From positions 248,001-312,000 of the forward strand of contig NZ_FUZC01000004.1 of NCBI RefSeq assembly GCF_900168115.1: a stretch of 64,000 bases of DNA, read 5' to 3'. Of this stretch, positions 27,901 through 35,760 are shown piece after piece. The first letter of the stretch is position 1. Each line of letters opens with the position of its first letter. Both the position numbers and the translations under genes were made by a program. The notes below the pieces were generated by a model. The model was not told the origin of the DNA and did not search any database. It was given only the letters and a program-made list of their open reading frames with translations. Origin of the DNA: Salegentibacter salinarum. GTDB taxonomy: Bacteria; Bacteroidota; Bacteroidia; Flavobacteriales; Flavobacteriaceae.

Positions 27901-30630
27901 TTATAATCTTCGGTCTGGTTCGTTTCGTTTATCGTATTTAATATCACTTAAGATAGACGATTTAATCCCGATAAAGAAATACCAGGATCTACGTTCGCTA
28001 AAAGGCACCCAGTTAAAACTTAACCGCCAGGTATTTAAATCCCGTTGAAATCTTAATTGGGTATAAGTAAAACCTAATTCTTTTAAATCGTAACCCGAGG
28101 AAGCTCCAACCACCCATTTTGGTGAAAGTTCAACATCTCCCGAAAACATAATGGAGTGGGAGGTAATTTCATTTTGCCGCGCGGTATTATTATACGTCAT
28201 CGTATAAGAAAGCCTTAGATCCCACGGAATTTTGTAATTATACCAGTTATCATTTCTTTCTCCACGCTCTTCATCGTCAAAAGGATCTTCTTCTTCATCG
28301 TAAAACTTTCCTTCTAAATCAGATCCTTTTCCAAAAAGATCATCGCGCCTTCCCCCACCGCGATAAGTATCGTTGTCTATTTCATCTTCACTTTCGTCTT
28401 CGCCTTCATCTTCAAAATCTTTACTGGAAAAAGCATAACCAAAACTTACGTTAGCATTGGTAAACCTGAATAAACTACCGCCGTTGTTTATGTTTAGTTT
28501 ATCGGTTCTCCGGTTATTATTATCCAAAGCATAGATATCCATATTACCGGCAACGTTAATATCCAGTTTATCTCGAACTATCGGGATACTACCTCTAAGC
28601 GCAATTGGAGAAAGCTTAGGCTGGCCATCTTCACCGGCGAGGTTATATGCCGTACTCATACTAAAGTTATTCAGCAGGGTGATTTTTTCCGGTTCGGTTG
28701 CTGTACTGTCTTTAGAGCGTACTTTAGCTTCCAGGGTATTGCTTAAACTAAGCCCCAGCGAACTTGAAAACCTATTTCCAGGAGCACCATATAAAGAGCC
28801 GTCAAACCTGGAATAATCTACCATATTTGTTTCTATAGGATTTGCAGGATCAATACGCTCATAAGTGTCATAATACTGGTCAAAAGCAGGGTTTACGTTA
28901 TAACTAATTGAAGGTCGCATTACGTGCCTAATAGCCTGGATTTTTTTATCCTTTCCAAAACTCTTTAATCCATATAAAGTTGTACCTACACTGGCTCCAA
29001 AATTATAGGTCCGGTAGGAATCAAAGCCGTTTATGGTATCAATAACCACCTCGTTATTAAATTCATCGTAAGATTGTTCAAAGGTTCTAAAAACCCAGTT
29101 CTCTTCGTAATTAGCATTAGCACTAACACTTAAATAATTAAATAATTTAAAGTTTGTAGTAACCGGAATGGAATGTTGCGCTCCATAATTAGCATCCTGA
29201 AACATTTCAGGTTTAAAAAACAAGGAATCTGTTGTTCTAATTTGATTCTCGGCCCTTATATTATATTGAAAATTTATATTCTCAATTAATCCTTTTTTAG
29301 CCCCGGTTTTTGGCGCAAAAGGATAAATACGCGTCATACTCGCCTGCAAAGTTGGCAAACTCATATTTATAGTTTGCGTCCTGGTATTTTGTTGGTGCCT
29401 GGCTGCAAGGCTTAAATTAACCTGTGGTTCGCCGGGAAATGTTTTACTATACGAAACCGAAGAACTTAAAGTATTGGTTAAGAAATTACCGGTATTCATT
29501 TGATTTACAGAATTCTGATAATAAGTACTACTCCCAAGGTTTACCGATGCACTAAACCTGGAATTAGGATTTGCCTTGGCATCCTGATTGTGTGACCACT
29601 GTATGTTATAGACCGATTGTTCTGCAAAATCGGGGAAACCACGTTCACTCTGAAAAAGATTTTCGTAACGTATTCTTACATTTCCGCGGTAATTATAACG
29701 CTTGGCATAATTACTTTCCAGTCGTACGGCATAACTCCCGTTGGTATAATAATCTCCTAAAGTTAGTAAATCTACATAGTCGCTAATGGCGAAATAATAA
29801 CCTCCGTTTTGAAGAAAATAACCACGCCGGCTATCCCCAAAACTGGGGATTATAAATCCTGAAGTTTCCTCTTCGGTTAATGGGAAATATCCAAAAGGAA
29901 GCCCCAATGGTGTAGGCACATCTGCCAGGTACATATTTACAAATCCTGCCACGATCTTTTTATCGGGGACAAATTTTATTTTACGGGCATAGAAATAATA
30001 ATCGGGGTTATCTAAATCTTCATCTGTGGTAAAGCGTACATTCTGCATAAAATATACTGAATCATTTTCACGCTTGGTAACTTCACCTCTTACATTAAAA
30101 TTAGCTTGTTGTGTCCTGGAATTATAGACCAATGCTCTTTCCGTATCAAAATTAAACCGAATAGAATCTGGTTCTACGGTTTGATTTCCCTGTACAAAAA
30201 CCGGTTTTTGGGAATATGCGCCGGTAGAGTCGGGAATTCCATAGGCATAGACTTCGTTTTTTTCATTATCCATTATAATAAGCCCGGCATTAATCTGCAT
30301 ATCTCCGTAAATAATTTGTGCTTCATTATAGAGATACATCCGGTTTTCCTTCTGGCTTATTCGCATATAATCTGTTGCCTGGTACTTCACCGCATCAGAA
30401 ATTAATTGATTGCCCTGTTGCGGAGTTTGCAAAGAATCTCCAACGATACTATCGGTTAGCTTTATGGTTTCAGCAAGTGGTAAGGAGTCGCCCACGGTAA
30501 CCAGGGAATCTCGTTCCTGGGCTTCAATATCTATTTCCTGGTTATTTCCTATTTCCTGTGCGTTTAGACAAACGATAGGAAGCAGTATAAAAATACAGCG
30601 AAAAAGTATATTAGGTATGTTTGTTTGCAA
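27901..30630 (-). CDS. lptD: LptD-like LPS-assembly outer membrane protein
   Basis: 909 residues starting at TTG, the only usable start after the upstream in-frame stop, and giving a signal peptide ending in CLNAQ. An OstA-like jelly-roll part (about 80-250: YNEAQIIYGDMQINAGLIIMD) is followed by a large beta-barrel domain (about 250-909; GLPFGYFPLTEEETSGFIIP is a family hallmark). A low-complexity acidic loop (EDEGEDESEDEIDND, near 710-730) interrupts the barrel. It would insert LPS/LOS in the outer leaflet. It diverges from the amidase gene and is followed by ridA. Confidence 0.85.
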   Translation of the reverse strand: MQTNIPNILFRCIFILLPIVCLNAQEIGNNQEIDIEAQERDSLVTVGDSLPLAETIKLTDSIVGDSLQTPQQGNQLISDAVKYQATDYMRISQKENRMYLYNEAQIIYGDMQINAGLIIMDNEKNEVYAYGIPDSTGAYSQKPVFVQGNQTVEPDSIRFNFDTERALVYNSRTQQANFNVRGEVTKRENDSVYFMQNVRFTTDEDLDNPDYYFYARKIKFVPDKKIVAGFVNMYLADVPTPLGLPFGYFPLTEEETSGFIIPSFGDSRRGYFLQNGGYYFAISDYVDLLTLGDYYTNGSYAVRLESNYAKRYNYRGNVRIRYENLFQSERGFPDFAEQSVYNIQWSHNQDAKANPNSRFSASVNLGSSTYYQNSVNQMNTGNFLTNTLSSSVSYSKTFPGEPQVNLSLAARHQQNTRTQTINMSLPTLQASMTRIYPFAPKTGAKKGLIENINFQYNIRAENQIRTTDSLFFKPEMFQDANYGAQHSIPVTTNFKLFNYLSVSANANYEENWVFRTFEQSYDEFNNEVVIDTINGFDSYRTYNFGASVGTTLYGLKSFGKDKKIQAIRHVMRPSISYNVNPAFDQYYDTYERIDPANPIETNMVDYSRFDGSLYGAPGNRFSSSLGLSLSNTLEAKVRSKDSTATEPEKITLLNNFSMSTAYNLAGEDGQPKLSPIALRGSIPIVRDKLDINVAGNMDIYALDNNNRRTDKLNINNGGSLFRFTNANVSFGYAFSSKDFEDEGEDESEDEIDNDTYRGGGRRDDLFGKGSDLEGKFYDEEEDPFDDEERGERNDNWYNYKIPWDLRLSYTMTYNNTARQNEITSHSIMFSGDVELSPKWVVGASSGYDLKELGFTYTQLRFQRDLNTWRLSFNWVPFSERRSWYFFIGIKSSILSDIKYDKRNEPDRRL

Positions 30631-30677
30631 TGCTCTAAGTGCTATTTTTGTAAAGAATGGCTTGCTTTTTGCAATTT

Positions 30678-30685
30678 CAAAATTA
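30678..30685 (-). promoter_or_regulatory. -7 promoter element of lptD
   Basis: On the minus strand TAATTTTG fits TAnnTTTG, about 48 bases before the TTG start. It forms a divergent pair with the amidase element at 30703-30710. No -33 TTG is visible at the usual distance. Confidence 0.4.
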
Positions 30686-30702
30686 CATATATTTTTTCAG
30701 CT

Positions 30703-30710
30703 TAGATTTG
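30703..30710 (+). promoter_or_regulatory. -7 promoter element of the amidase gene
   Basis: TAGATTTG fits TAnnTTTG and lies 56 bases before the amidase ATG, leaving room for a leader of about 50 bases. Confidence 0.4.
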
Positions 30711-30766
30711 AGATTTCCTGAAAAAAGTAATTAAAATAATTAGCCTAAACTTAGCGTTACCTTTTT

Positions 30767-31873
30767 ATGAGAACGAACCTACTTAAACTTTTCGTATTTT
30801 TCTTCATTTTTCTTGCAAGCTTGCAGGGTTTATTCGCAAATAACGATAAGCCGCGGGATAGATTTGTAGTGGTTTTAGATGCCGGTCATGGAGGAAAAGA
30901 TCCCGGAAATATGGGAAATGGGTTTAAAGAAAAAGATATTGCGCTTAGCATTATTCTAAAAATTGGTAAAGCCTTAGAAAAACAGGATGGAATTGAAGTT
31001 ATATACACCCGGGATTCTGATGTCTTTATTCCTTTAGATAAAAGAGCACACATTGCCAATGAAGCCGATGCCGATCTTTTTGTATCGGTACATTGTAATT
31101 CTCATAATTCTCAGGCCTATGGTACAGAAACCTTTGTATTGGGGCTTCATAAAACCGCAGAAAATTTTGAAGTAGCCAAAAAGGAAAACTCGGTAATATT
31201 TTTAGAGGAAGATTACGAAGTAACTTATGGTGGTTTTAATCCTAATTCCCCTGAATCTTATATAGGAATGGCGCTAATGCAGGAGGAATATTTAAACCAA
31301 AGTATTCTTTTAGCCGATTTTGTTCAGAAGAATTTCACCAACGAATTAAAAAGAAAAAATCGCGGAGTAAAACAAGCAGGGTTTTTGGTACTTAAAAACG
31401 CGGTAATGCCAAGTGTTCTTATTGAAACCGGATTTTTAACCAATAATCACGAAGGCCCTTATTTAAACAGTACCGGCGGACAAAACAAAATGGCAGCAGC
31501 TATTGTAGAAGCAATAGATAAATATGCCAATACCATAAACCTGTCTAACCTGGAGAGCGTTGGGAGCAATTCTTCTTCAAATATGCCTGTTCAAAGTCAG
31601 ATTTATGAAGGGATAACCTTTAAAATTCAGCTTGCCGCAGGTTCTAAACGTTTAGAAACCAAAGCATACAATTTTAAAGGTTTGCAGAATGTAGAGCGGG
31701 CAAGGGAAGATGGTATGTATAAATATTATTATGGAGCTACTTCAGATTATATAAAAATAAATGAGCTTCATAATGAAGCAAAACGGAATGGATATCCTTC
31801 AAGTTATATTGTTGCTTTTAAGGATGGCAGCAAGATTACAGTTAATGAGGCGTTAAAATCTAAGGTGAATTAA
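30767..31873 (+). CDS. N-acetylmuramoyl-L-alanine amidase (AmiC-type, Amidase_3)
   Basis: 368 residues with a signal peptide ending near GLFANN. The Amidase_3 zinc site is shown by LDAGHGGKDPG (His), the Glu of KEKDIAL and SVHCNSH (His); the catalytic Glu is in VLIETGFLTN. The last 80 residues (FKIQLAAGSKRLETKAYNF to SSYIVAFKDG) look like a SPOR-type peptidoglycan-binding domain. The enzyme cleaves the amide between MurNAc and the stem peptide in daughter-cell separation. It leads an envelope run with the MCE gene 55 bases on. Confidence 0.92.
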   Translation: MRTNLLKLFVFFFIFLASLQGLFANNDKPRDRFVVVLDAGHGGKDPGNMGNGFKEKDIALSIILKIGKALEKQDGIEVIYTRDSDVFIPLDKRAHIANEADADLFVSVHCNSHNSQAYGTETFVLGLHKTAENFEVAKKENSVIFLEEDYEVTYGGFNPNSPESYIGMALMQEEYLNQSILLADFVQKNFTNELKRKNRGVKQAGFLVLKNAVMPSVLIETGFLTNNHEGPYLNSTGGQNKMAAAIVEAIDKYANTINLSNLESVGSNSSSNMPVQSQIYEGITFKIQLAAGSKRLETKAYNFKGLQNVERAREDGMYKYYYGATSDYIKINELHNEAKRNGYPSSYIVAFKDGSKITVNEALKSKVN

Positions 31874-31928
31874 CGGTTCTTTTCTATTTTTATTTCTAAA
31901 TTTGTCCATATTCCTAAAAAAATAGCTT

Positions 31929-32885
31929 TTGAAATTTACACGTGAAGTAAAAACTGCATTATTAGCAATAATTGCTATCCTCTTATTAATATTTGGTTAT
32001 AGTTTCTTAAAGGGTAAAAACCTGCTGGATTCCAGTAGAACTTTTCATGCAGTTTACAACGATGTAGAAGGGCTTTCACCTTCCTCGGCTGTAACAATAA
32101 ACGGCCTTAAAGTGGGGCAGGTAACCGAAATTAACTTTCTTGATGCCCAGGGAACCCTGGTGGTTAGCTTTACCGTAGAAAATGATTTCGATTTTTCTAA
32201 AAACAGTACCGCACAAATTTATGGAGGTAGTATTATTGGTGGAAAATCACTAGCTATTATTCCAGATTACGAAATAGATGAAATGGCGAAATCTGGAGAT
32301 ACATTACAAAGCGATACTGAAGAAGGTATTATGGAGTTGGTAAATGATAAATTAACTCCGCTGCAGGATAAAGTTGAAAATACTATAGTAAGTGCAGATT
32401 CTTTAGTTACAGCTATTAATAAAATTCTAAACGACAGTACCAGGCATAATATTCAAAACACTTTTAAAGACCTTAATGCTACGGTAGCTTCATTTAAAGT
32501 AACGGCTAATACGCTAGAAGGAATTGTAGGTAGAAATTCAGGAAAAATAGATAATACATTTACCAATCTTGATGAAATGACTACCAATTTCAATTCATTC
32601 TCTGATACTTTAACGAAAATGGATATTGGCAAAATCACCGCTGACCTTGAAAAAGTGGTAGCCGATTTTGAAAGTGTTTCAGATAAATTAAATAATAAAG
32701 AAGGTACCGCCGGGAAGTTAATTAATGATGATGCCGTTTATAACAACCTGGATAATGCTACCAAACAGTTGGAACAATTACTACAAGACGTAAAACTGAA
32801 TCCAAAAAGATACGTACATTTCTCTGTCTTCGGTAAAAACCCGAAACCATATAAGGAACCCAAAGAAAAGGATTCAATTAAATAA
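31929..32885 (+). CDS. MCE/MlaD-family lipid-binding protein
   Basis: 318 residues from a TTG start: one N-terminal membrane helix (TALLAIIAILLLIFGYSFL), a single MCE domain (about 35-120; VYNDVEGLSPSSAVTINGLKVG), then a long helical tail with phage-tail-like heptads. It fits MlaD, the periplasmic ring subunit of the phospholipid transporter MlaFEDB. The ATPase and permease genes mlaF and mlaE are not next to it in this window. In Bacteroidota this gene regularly sits behind the amidase gene. Confidence 0.88.
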   Translation: MKFTREVKTALLAIIAILLLIFGYSFLKGKNLLDSSRTFHAVYNDVEGLSPSSAVTINGLKVGQVTEINFLDAQGTLVVSFTVENDFDFSKNSTAQIYGGSIIGGKSLAIIPDYEIDEMAKSGDTLQSDTEEGIMELVNDKLTPLQDKVENTIVSADSLVTAINKILNDSTRHNIQNTFKDLNATVASFKVTANTLEGIVGRNSGKIDNTFTNLDEMTTNFNSFSDTLTKMDIGKITADLEKVVADFESVSDKLNNKEGTAGKLINDDAVYNNLDNATKQLEQLLQDVKLNPKRYVHFSVFGKNPKPYKEPKEKDSIK

Positions 32886-32891
32886 CCAACT

Positions 32892-34232
32892 ATGCAAATT
32901 ATTTCCCAGGTCTTATTCCTAATTGCCTTAGTGGTAGGTATAGGTTTTTTTATTCGAAACATTCGCAGGTTATTAAGAAACATAAAATTAGGAAAAGAAG
33001 TAGACCGCAGCGATAACAAAGGGGAGCGTTTCGCAAAAATGGCCAGGATTGCCTTTGGGCAAAGTAAAATGGTCAAGAAACCGGTTTCAGGATTTCTTCA
33101 CGTTATTGTTTATGTTGGTTTTATTATTATAAATATTGAAGTTCTTGAAATTATAATAGATGGATTATTCGGAACTCACCGGGTGCTATCTTTTATGGGT
33201 GGTTTCTATAATGTTCTTATCGCTTCTTTTGAAGTTTTAGCTTTGCTAGTTTTAATTGGAGTAATTGTATTCTGGATAAGAAGGAATATCTTAAACATAT
33301 ATCGTTTTTTAAGCCGCGAATTAAAGGGCTGGCCTAAAAATGATGCCAATTACATTCTTTATTTTGAAATGGTACTTATGGTACTTTTTCTGGTAATGAA
33401 TGCTACAGATTATCAGCTTCAGCTTAATGGAGCGCCTCATTATGCGAGTGAAGCAGGCATTACCGGAAGTTTTCCTGTGAGCCAGTTTTTACTTCCAATT
33501 TTTGAAGGAATGAGCAATGCAACGCTCATCATTATTGAAAGAGCAGCCTGGTGGTTACATATTTTAGGAATTCTTTTCTTCTTAAATTACCTGTATTACT
33601 CCAAGCACTTACATATTCTCCTGGCTTTCCCAAATGTTTACTTATCTAAACTTCAGCCTCAGGGAGAAATGAACAATCTGCAAGCGGTTACCGATGAAGT
33701 TAAACTTATGATGGATCCCGATGCCGATCCTTTTGCTGCCCCGGCAGAGGAAGAGGAAGGCGCCGAACCGGATAAGTTTGGAGCTTCAGATGTTTTTGAC
33801 CTTAACCAGGTTCAATTATTAAATTCATATACCTGTACCGAATGCGGAAGATGTACAGCAGAATGTCCTGCCAATCAAACCGGTAAAAAACTTTCTCCCA
33901 GGAAGATTATGATGGATACCCGGGATAGGCTGGAAGAAGTAGGGGAGATCATTAACACAAAAGGTAAATACGAAGATAACGGCAAACAATTACTAGACGA
34001 TTTTATTTTGCGCGAAGAACTTTGGGCCTGTACCACTTGTAATGCTTGTGTAGAAGCCTGCCCGGTTGGGATAGACCCGCTTTCCATAATTTTAGATATG
34101 CGTCGTTATCTGGTAATGGAAGAAAGTGCCGCTCCAAATGAGCTTGCTATTGCAATGACCAATATTGAAAACAATGGCGCACCCTGGCCTTACAACCAGC
34201 AAGACAGATTAAACTGGGCTAAAGAGAATTAA
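32892..34232 (+). CDS. Membrane-bound (Fe-S) oxidoreductase subunit
   Basis: 446 residues. About five N-terminal helices (1-260) resemble the NarI/HdrE-like quinone-interacting cytochrome b fold with His residues in several helices. A C-terminal dicluster ferredoxin domain has CTECGRCTAECP and CTTCNACVEACP. It should pass electrons between the quinone pool and a soluble partner. The partner is probably the CCG-domain protein encoded 78 bases downstream. Physiological donor or acceptor is unknown, though the pair is conserved across Bacteroidota. It starts 6 bases behind the MCE gene. Confidence 0.85.
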   Translation: MQIISQVLFLIALVVGIGFFIRNIRRLLRNIKLGKEVDRSDNKGERFAKMARIAFGQSKMVKKPVSGFLHVIVYVGFIIINIEVLEIIIDGLFGTHRVLSFMGGFYNVLIASFEVLALLVLIGVIVFWIRRNILNIYRFLSRELKGWPKNDANYILYFEMVLMVLFLVMNATDYQLQLNGAPHYASEAGITGSFPVSQFLLPIFEGMSNATLIIIERAAWWLHILGILFFLNYLYYSKHLHILLAFPNVYLSKLQPQGEMNNLQAVTDEVKLMMDPDADPFAAPAEEEEGAEPDKFGASDVFDLNQVQLLNSYTCTECGRCTAECPANQTGKKLSPRKIMMDTRDRLEEVGEIINTKGKYEDNGKQLLDDFILREELWACTTCNACVEACPVGIDPLSIILDMRRYLVMEESAAPNELAIAMTNIENNGAPWPYNQQDRLNWAKEN

Positions 34233-34310
34233 TTTCTTAATAGCGAATACAATATTTTTAAATACCGAACTTACCAAAAGTCTTTGGAATAAAATTAAAA
34301 GAAATTAGAT

Positions 34311-35102
34311 ATGGCAGAAGCGTTAAAAGTACCAACAATGGCCGAGTATATGGCAGAAGGCAAAAAACCCGAAGTTTTATTTTGGGTAGGTTGCGCCGGT
34401 AGTTTTGATGACAGGGCAAAAAAAATCACCAAGGCTTTTGTGAAATTATTACACGAAGCCGGGGTTGATTTTGCTGTTTTAGGTACAGAAGAAAGCTGTA
34501 CGGGAGATCCGGCAAAACGAGCCGGAAACGAGTTCCTTTTTCAAATGCAGGCTGCCACAAATATTGAAGTTCTTAATGGTTATGAAATAGAGAAAGTGGT
34601 TACGGCCTGTCCGCACTGCTTTAATACTATAAAAAACGAATATCCAGCTCTGGGTGGAAATTACGAAGTAATGCACCACACTCAGTTTTTAAAAGCACTT
34701 CTTAACGAAGGAAAATTAAAGGTTGAAGGCGGAAAATTTAAAGGAAAGCGAATCACTTTTCACGATCCTTGTTATTTAGGGCGTGCTAATGGTGAATATG
34801 AAGCGCCTCGAGACTTACTTAGAAAACTGGAAGTAGAACTTGTAGAAATGCGTAAATGTAAGTCTAACGGGCTTTGCTGTGGTGCAGGTGGAGGACAAAT
34901 GTTTAAAGAACCCGAGCCAGGAAATAAAGACGTTAATATAGAACGTACCGAACAAGCAATGGAGGTTAAACCAGAAGTTATTGCTGCCGGTTGCCCGTTT
35001 TGTAACACAATGATGACAGATGGTGTAAAGGGAAAAAACAAAGAAGACAGTGTAGAAGTAATGGACGTGGCAGAACTTATTGCCAATGCCCACGATCTCT
35101 AA
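34311..35102 (+). CDS. CCG-domain (Fe-S)-binding oxidoreductase subunit (HdrB/GlpC-like)
   Basis: 263 residues made of two cysteine-rich CCG domains. First: WVGCAGSFDDR with TACPHCFNTIKNEY. Second: FHDPCYLGR with GLCCGAGGG and GCPFCNTMM. In HdrB such domains bind non-cubane [4Fe-4S] clusters. Together with the preceding membrane subunit it makes a two-part heterodisulfide-reductase-like or glycolate/lactate-oxidase-like electron module. A strong hairpin terminates the operon 34 bases later. Confidence 0.87.
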   Translation: MAEALKVPTMAEYMAEGKKPEVLFWVGCAGSFDDRAKKITKAFVKLLHEAGVDFAVLGTEESCTGDPAKRAGNEFLFQMQAATNIEVLNGYEIEKVVTACPHCFNTIKNEYPALGGNYEVMHHTQFLKALLNEGKLKVEGGKFKGKRITFHDPCYLGRANGEYEAPRDLLRKLEVELVEMRKCKSNGLCCGAGGGQMFKEPEPGNKDVNIERTEQAMEVKPEVIAAGCPFCNTMMTDGVKGKNKEDSVEVMDVAELIANAHDL

Positions 35103-35135
35103 AATACTTTAAGCATTTATATAATAATTCAACTT

Positions 35136-35166
35136 AAAAAGCTGGAGATTTTTTCTCGGGCTTTTT
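35136..35166. terminator. Terminator after the Fe-S operon
   Basis: AAAAAGC..GAGA pairs with TCTC..GCTTTTT across a TTTT loop. The descending arm ends in a T run, giving an intrinsic terminator in the plus direction. Confidence 0.65.
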
Positions 35167-35221
35167 GACTTTATAAATATAATTTTTGATTTAAATCAAA
35201 CGTTAAAAGGTAAAACTAACC

Positions 35222-35251
35222 TTGAGACAATGTTTAAATCAATTAGTTTTG
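35222..35251 (+). promoter_or_regulatory. Complete Bacteroidota-type promoter
   Basis: A -33 TTG (35222-35224) and a -7 TAGTTTTG (35244-35251) are separated by 19 bases, the ideal spacing for the flavobacterial sigma factor. It drives the 35275 gene and, through overlap, the GH3 fusion gene. This is the best full promoter match in the window. Confidence 0.65.
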
Positions 35252-35274
35252 TAAAAATATAATTTCAGTAATTT

Positions 35275-35760
35275 ATGTTAGTACCATTCGAAAGCCTACC
35301 CGATTCTTCAAGGGTTTGGATATACCAGGCAAACCGTTCTTTTACTACTGAAGAGTTAGAAGAAATAAAATCAAGATTGGACCAGTTTGTAACTCAATGG
35401 ACGGCCCATGGAGCCGATTTACAGGCCGGTTATCTAATTAAATATAAAAGATTTATCGTTCTGGCTTTAGACCAGGAAATGAATGCAGCCACCGGTTGTT
35501 CTATTGATGCTTCAGTACATTTTATCCAGCAATTGGAAAAAGAATTTAATGTTGATCTATTAGATAAGATGAATGTCTCTTATAAACAGGGAGAGTTTAT
35601 CGCCTATAAAACCCTTTCAGATTTTAGAAAAATGGCCAAAGAAAAAGCTGTATCTTCTAAAACCATTGTATTTAATAATCTTGTAAATAATAAAGCTGAA
35701 TTTCTTTCAGATTGGGAGGTTCCTGCTTCTGAAAGTTGGCATAAGCGTTTTGTTAGTTAA
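35275..35760 (+). CDS. Conserved Bacteroidota protein of unknown function
   Basis: 161 residues, soluble, one domain. Similar proteins in Flavobacteriaceae are often called ABC transporter ATPase, but I see no Walker A, Walker B or signature motif, so that label is wrong. Conserved-looking stretches are SRVWIYQANRSFT, LDQFVTQWTAHG and CSIDASVHFIQQLE. An acidic/aromatic pattern around LKSRLDQFVTQW and a Cys near residue 81 stand out. It has its own promoter and overlaps the GH3 gene start by one base (TAATG). Confidence 0.75.
   Translation: MLVPFESLPDSSRVWIYQANRSFTTEELEEIKSRLDQFVTQWTAHGADLQAGYLIKYKRFIVLALDQEMNAATGCSIDASVHFIQQLEKEFNVDLLDKMNVSYKQGEFIAYKTLSDFRKMAKEKAVSSKTIVFNNLVNNKAEFLSDWEVPASESWHKRFVS

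Noticed and set aside
28270-28420. Acidic low-complexity stretch as a frameshift scar in lptD
   Set aside because: The frame is intact on both sides and barrel strands resume; acidic loops of this kind are plausible extracellular loops.
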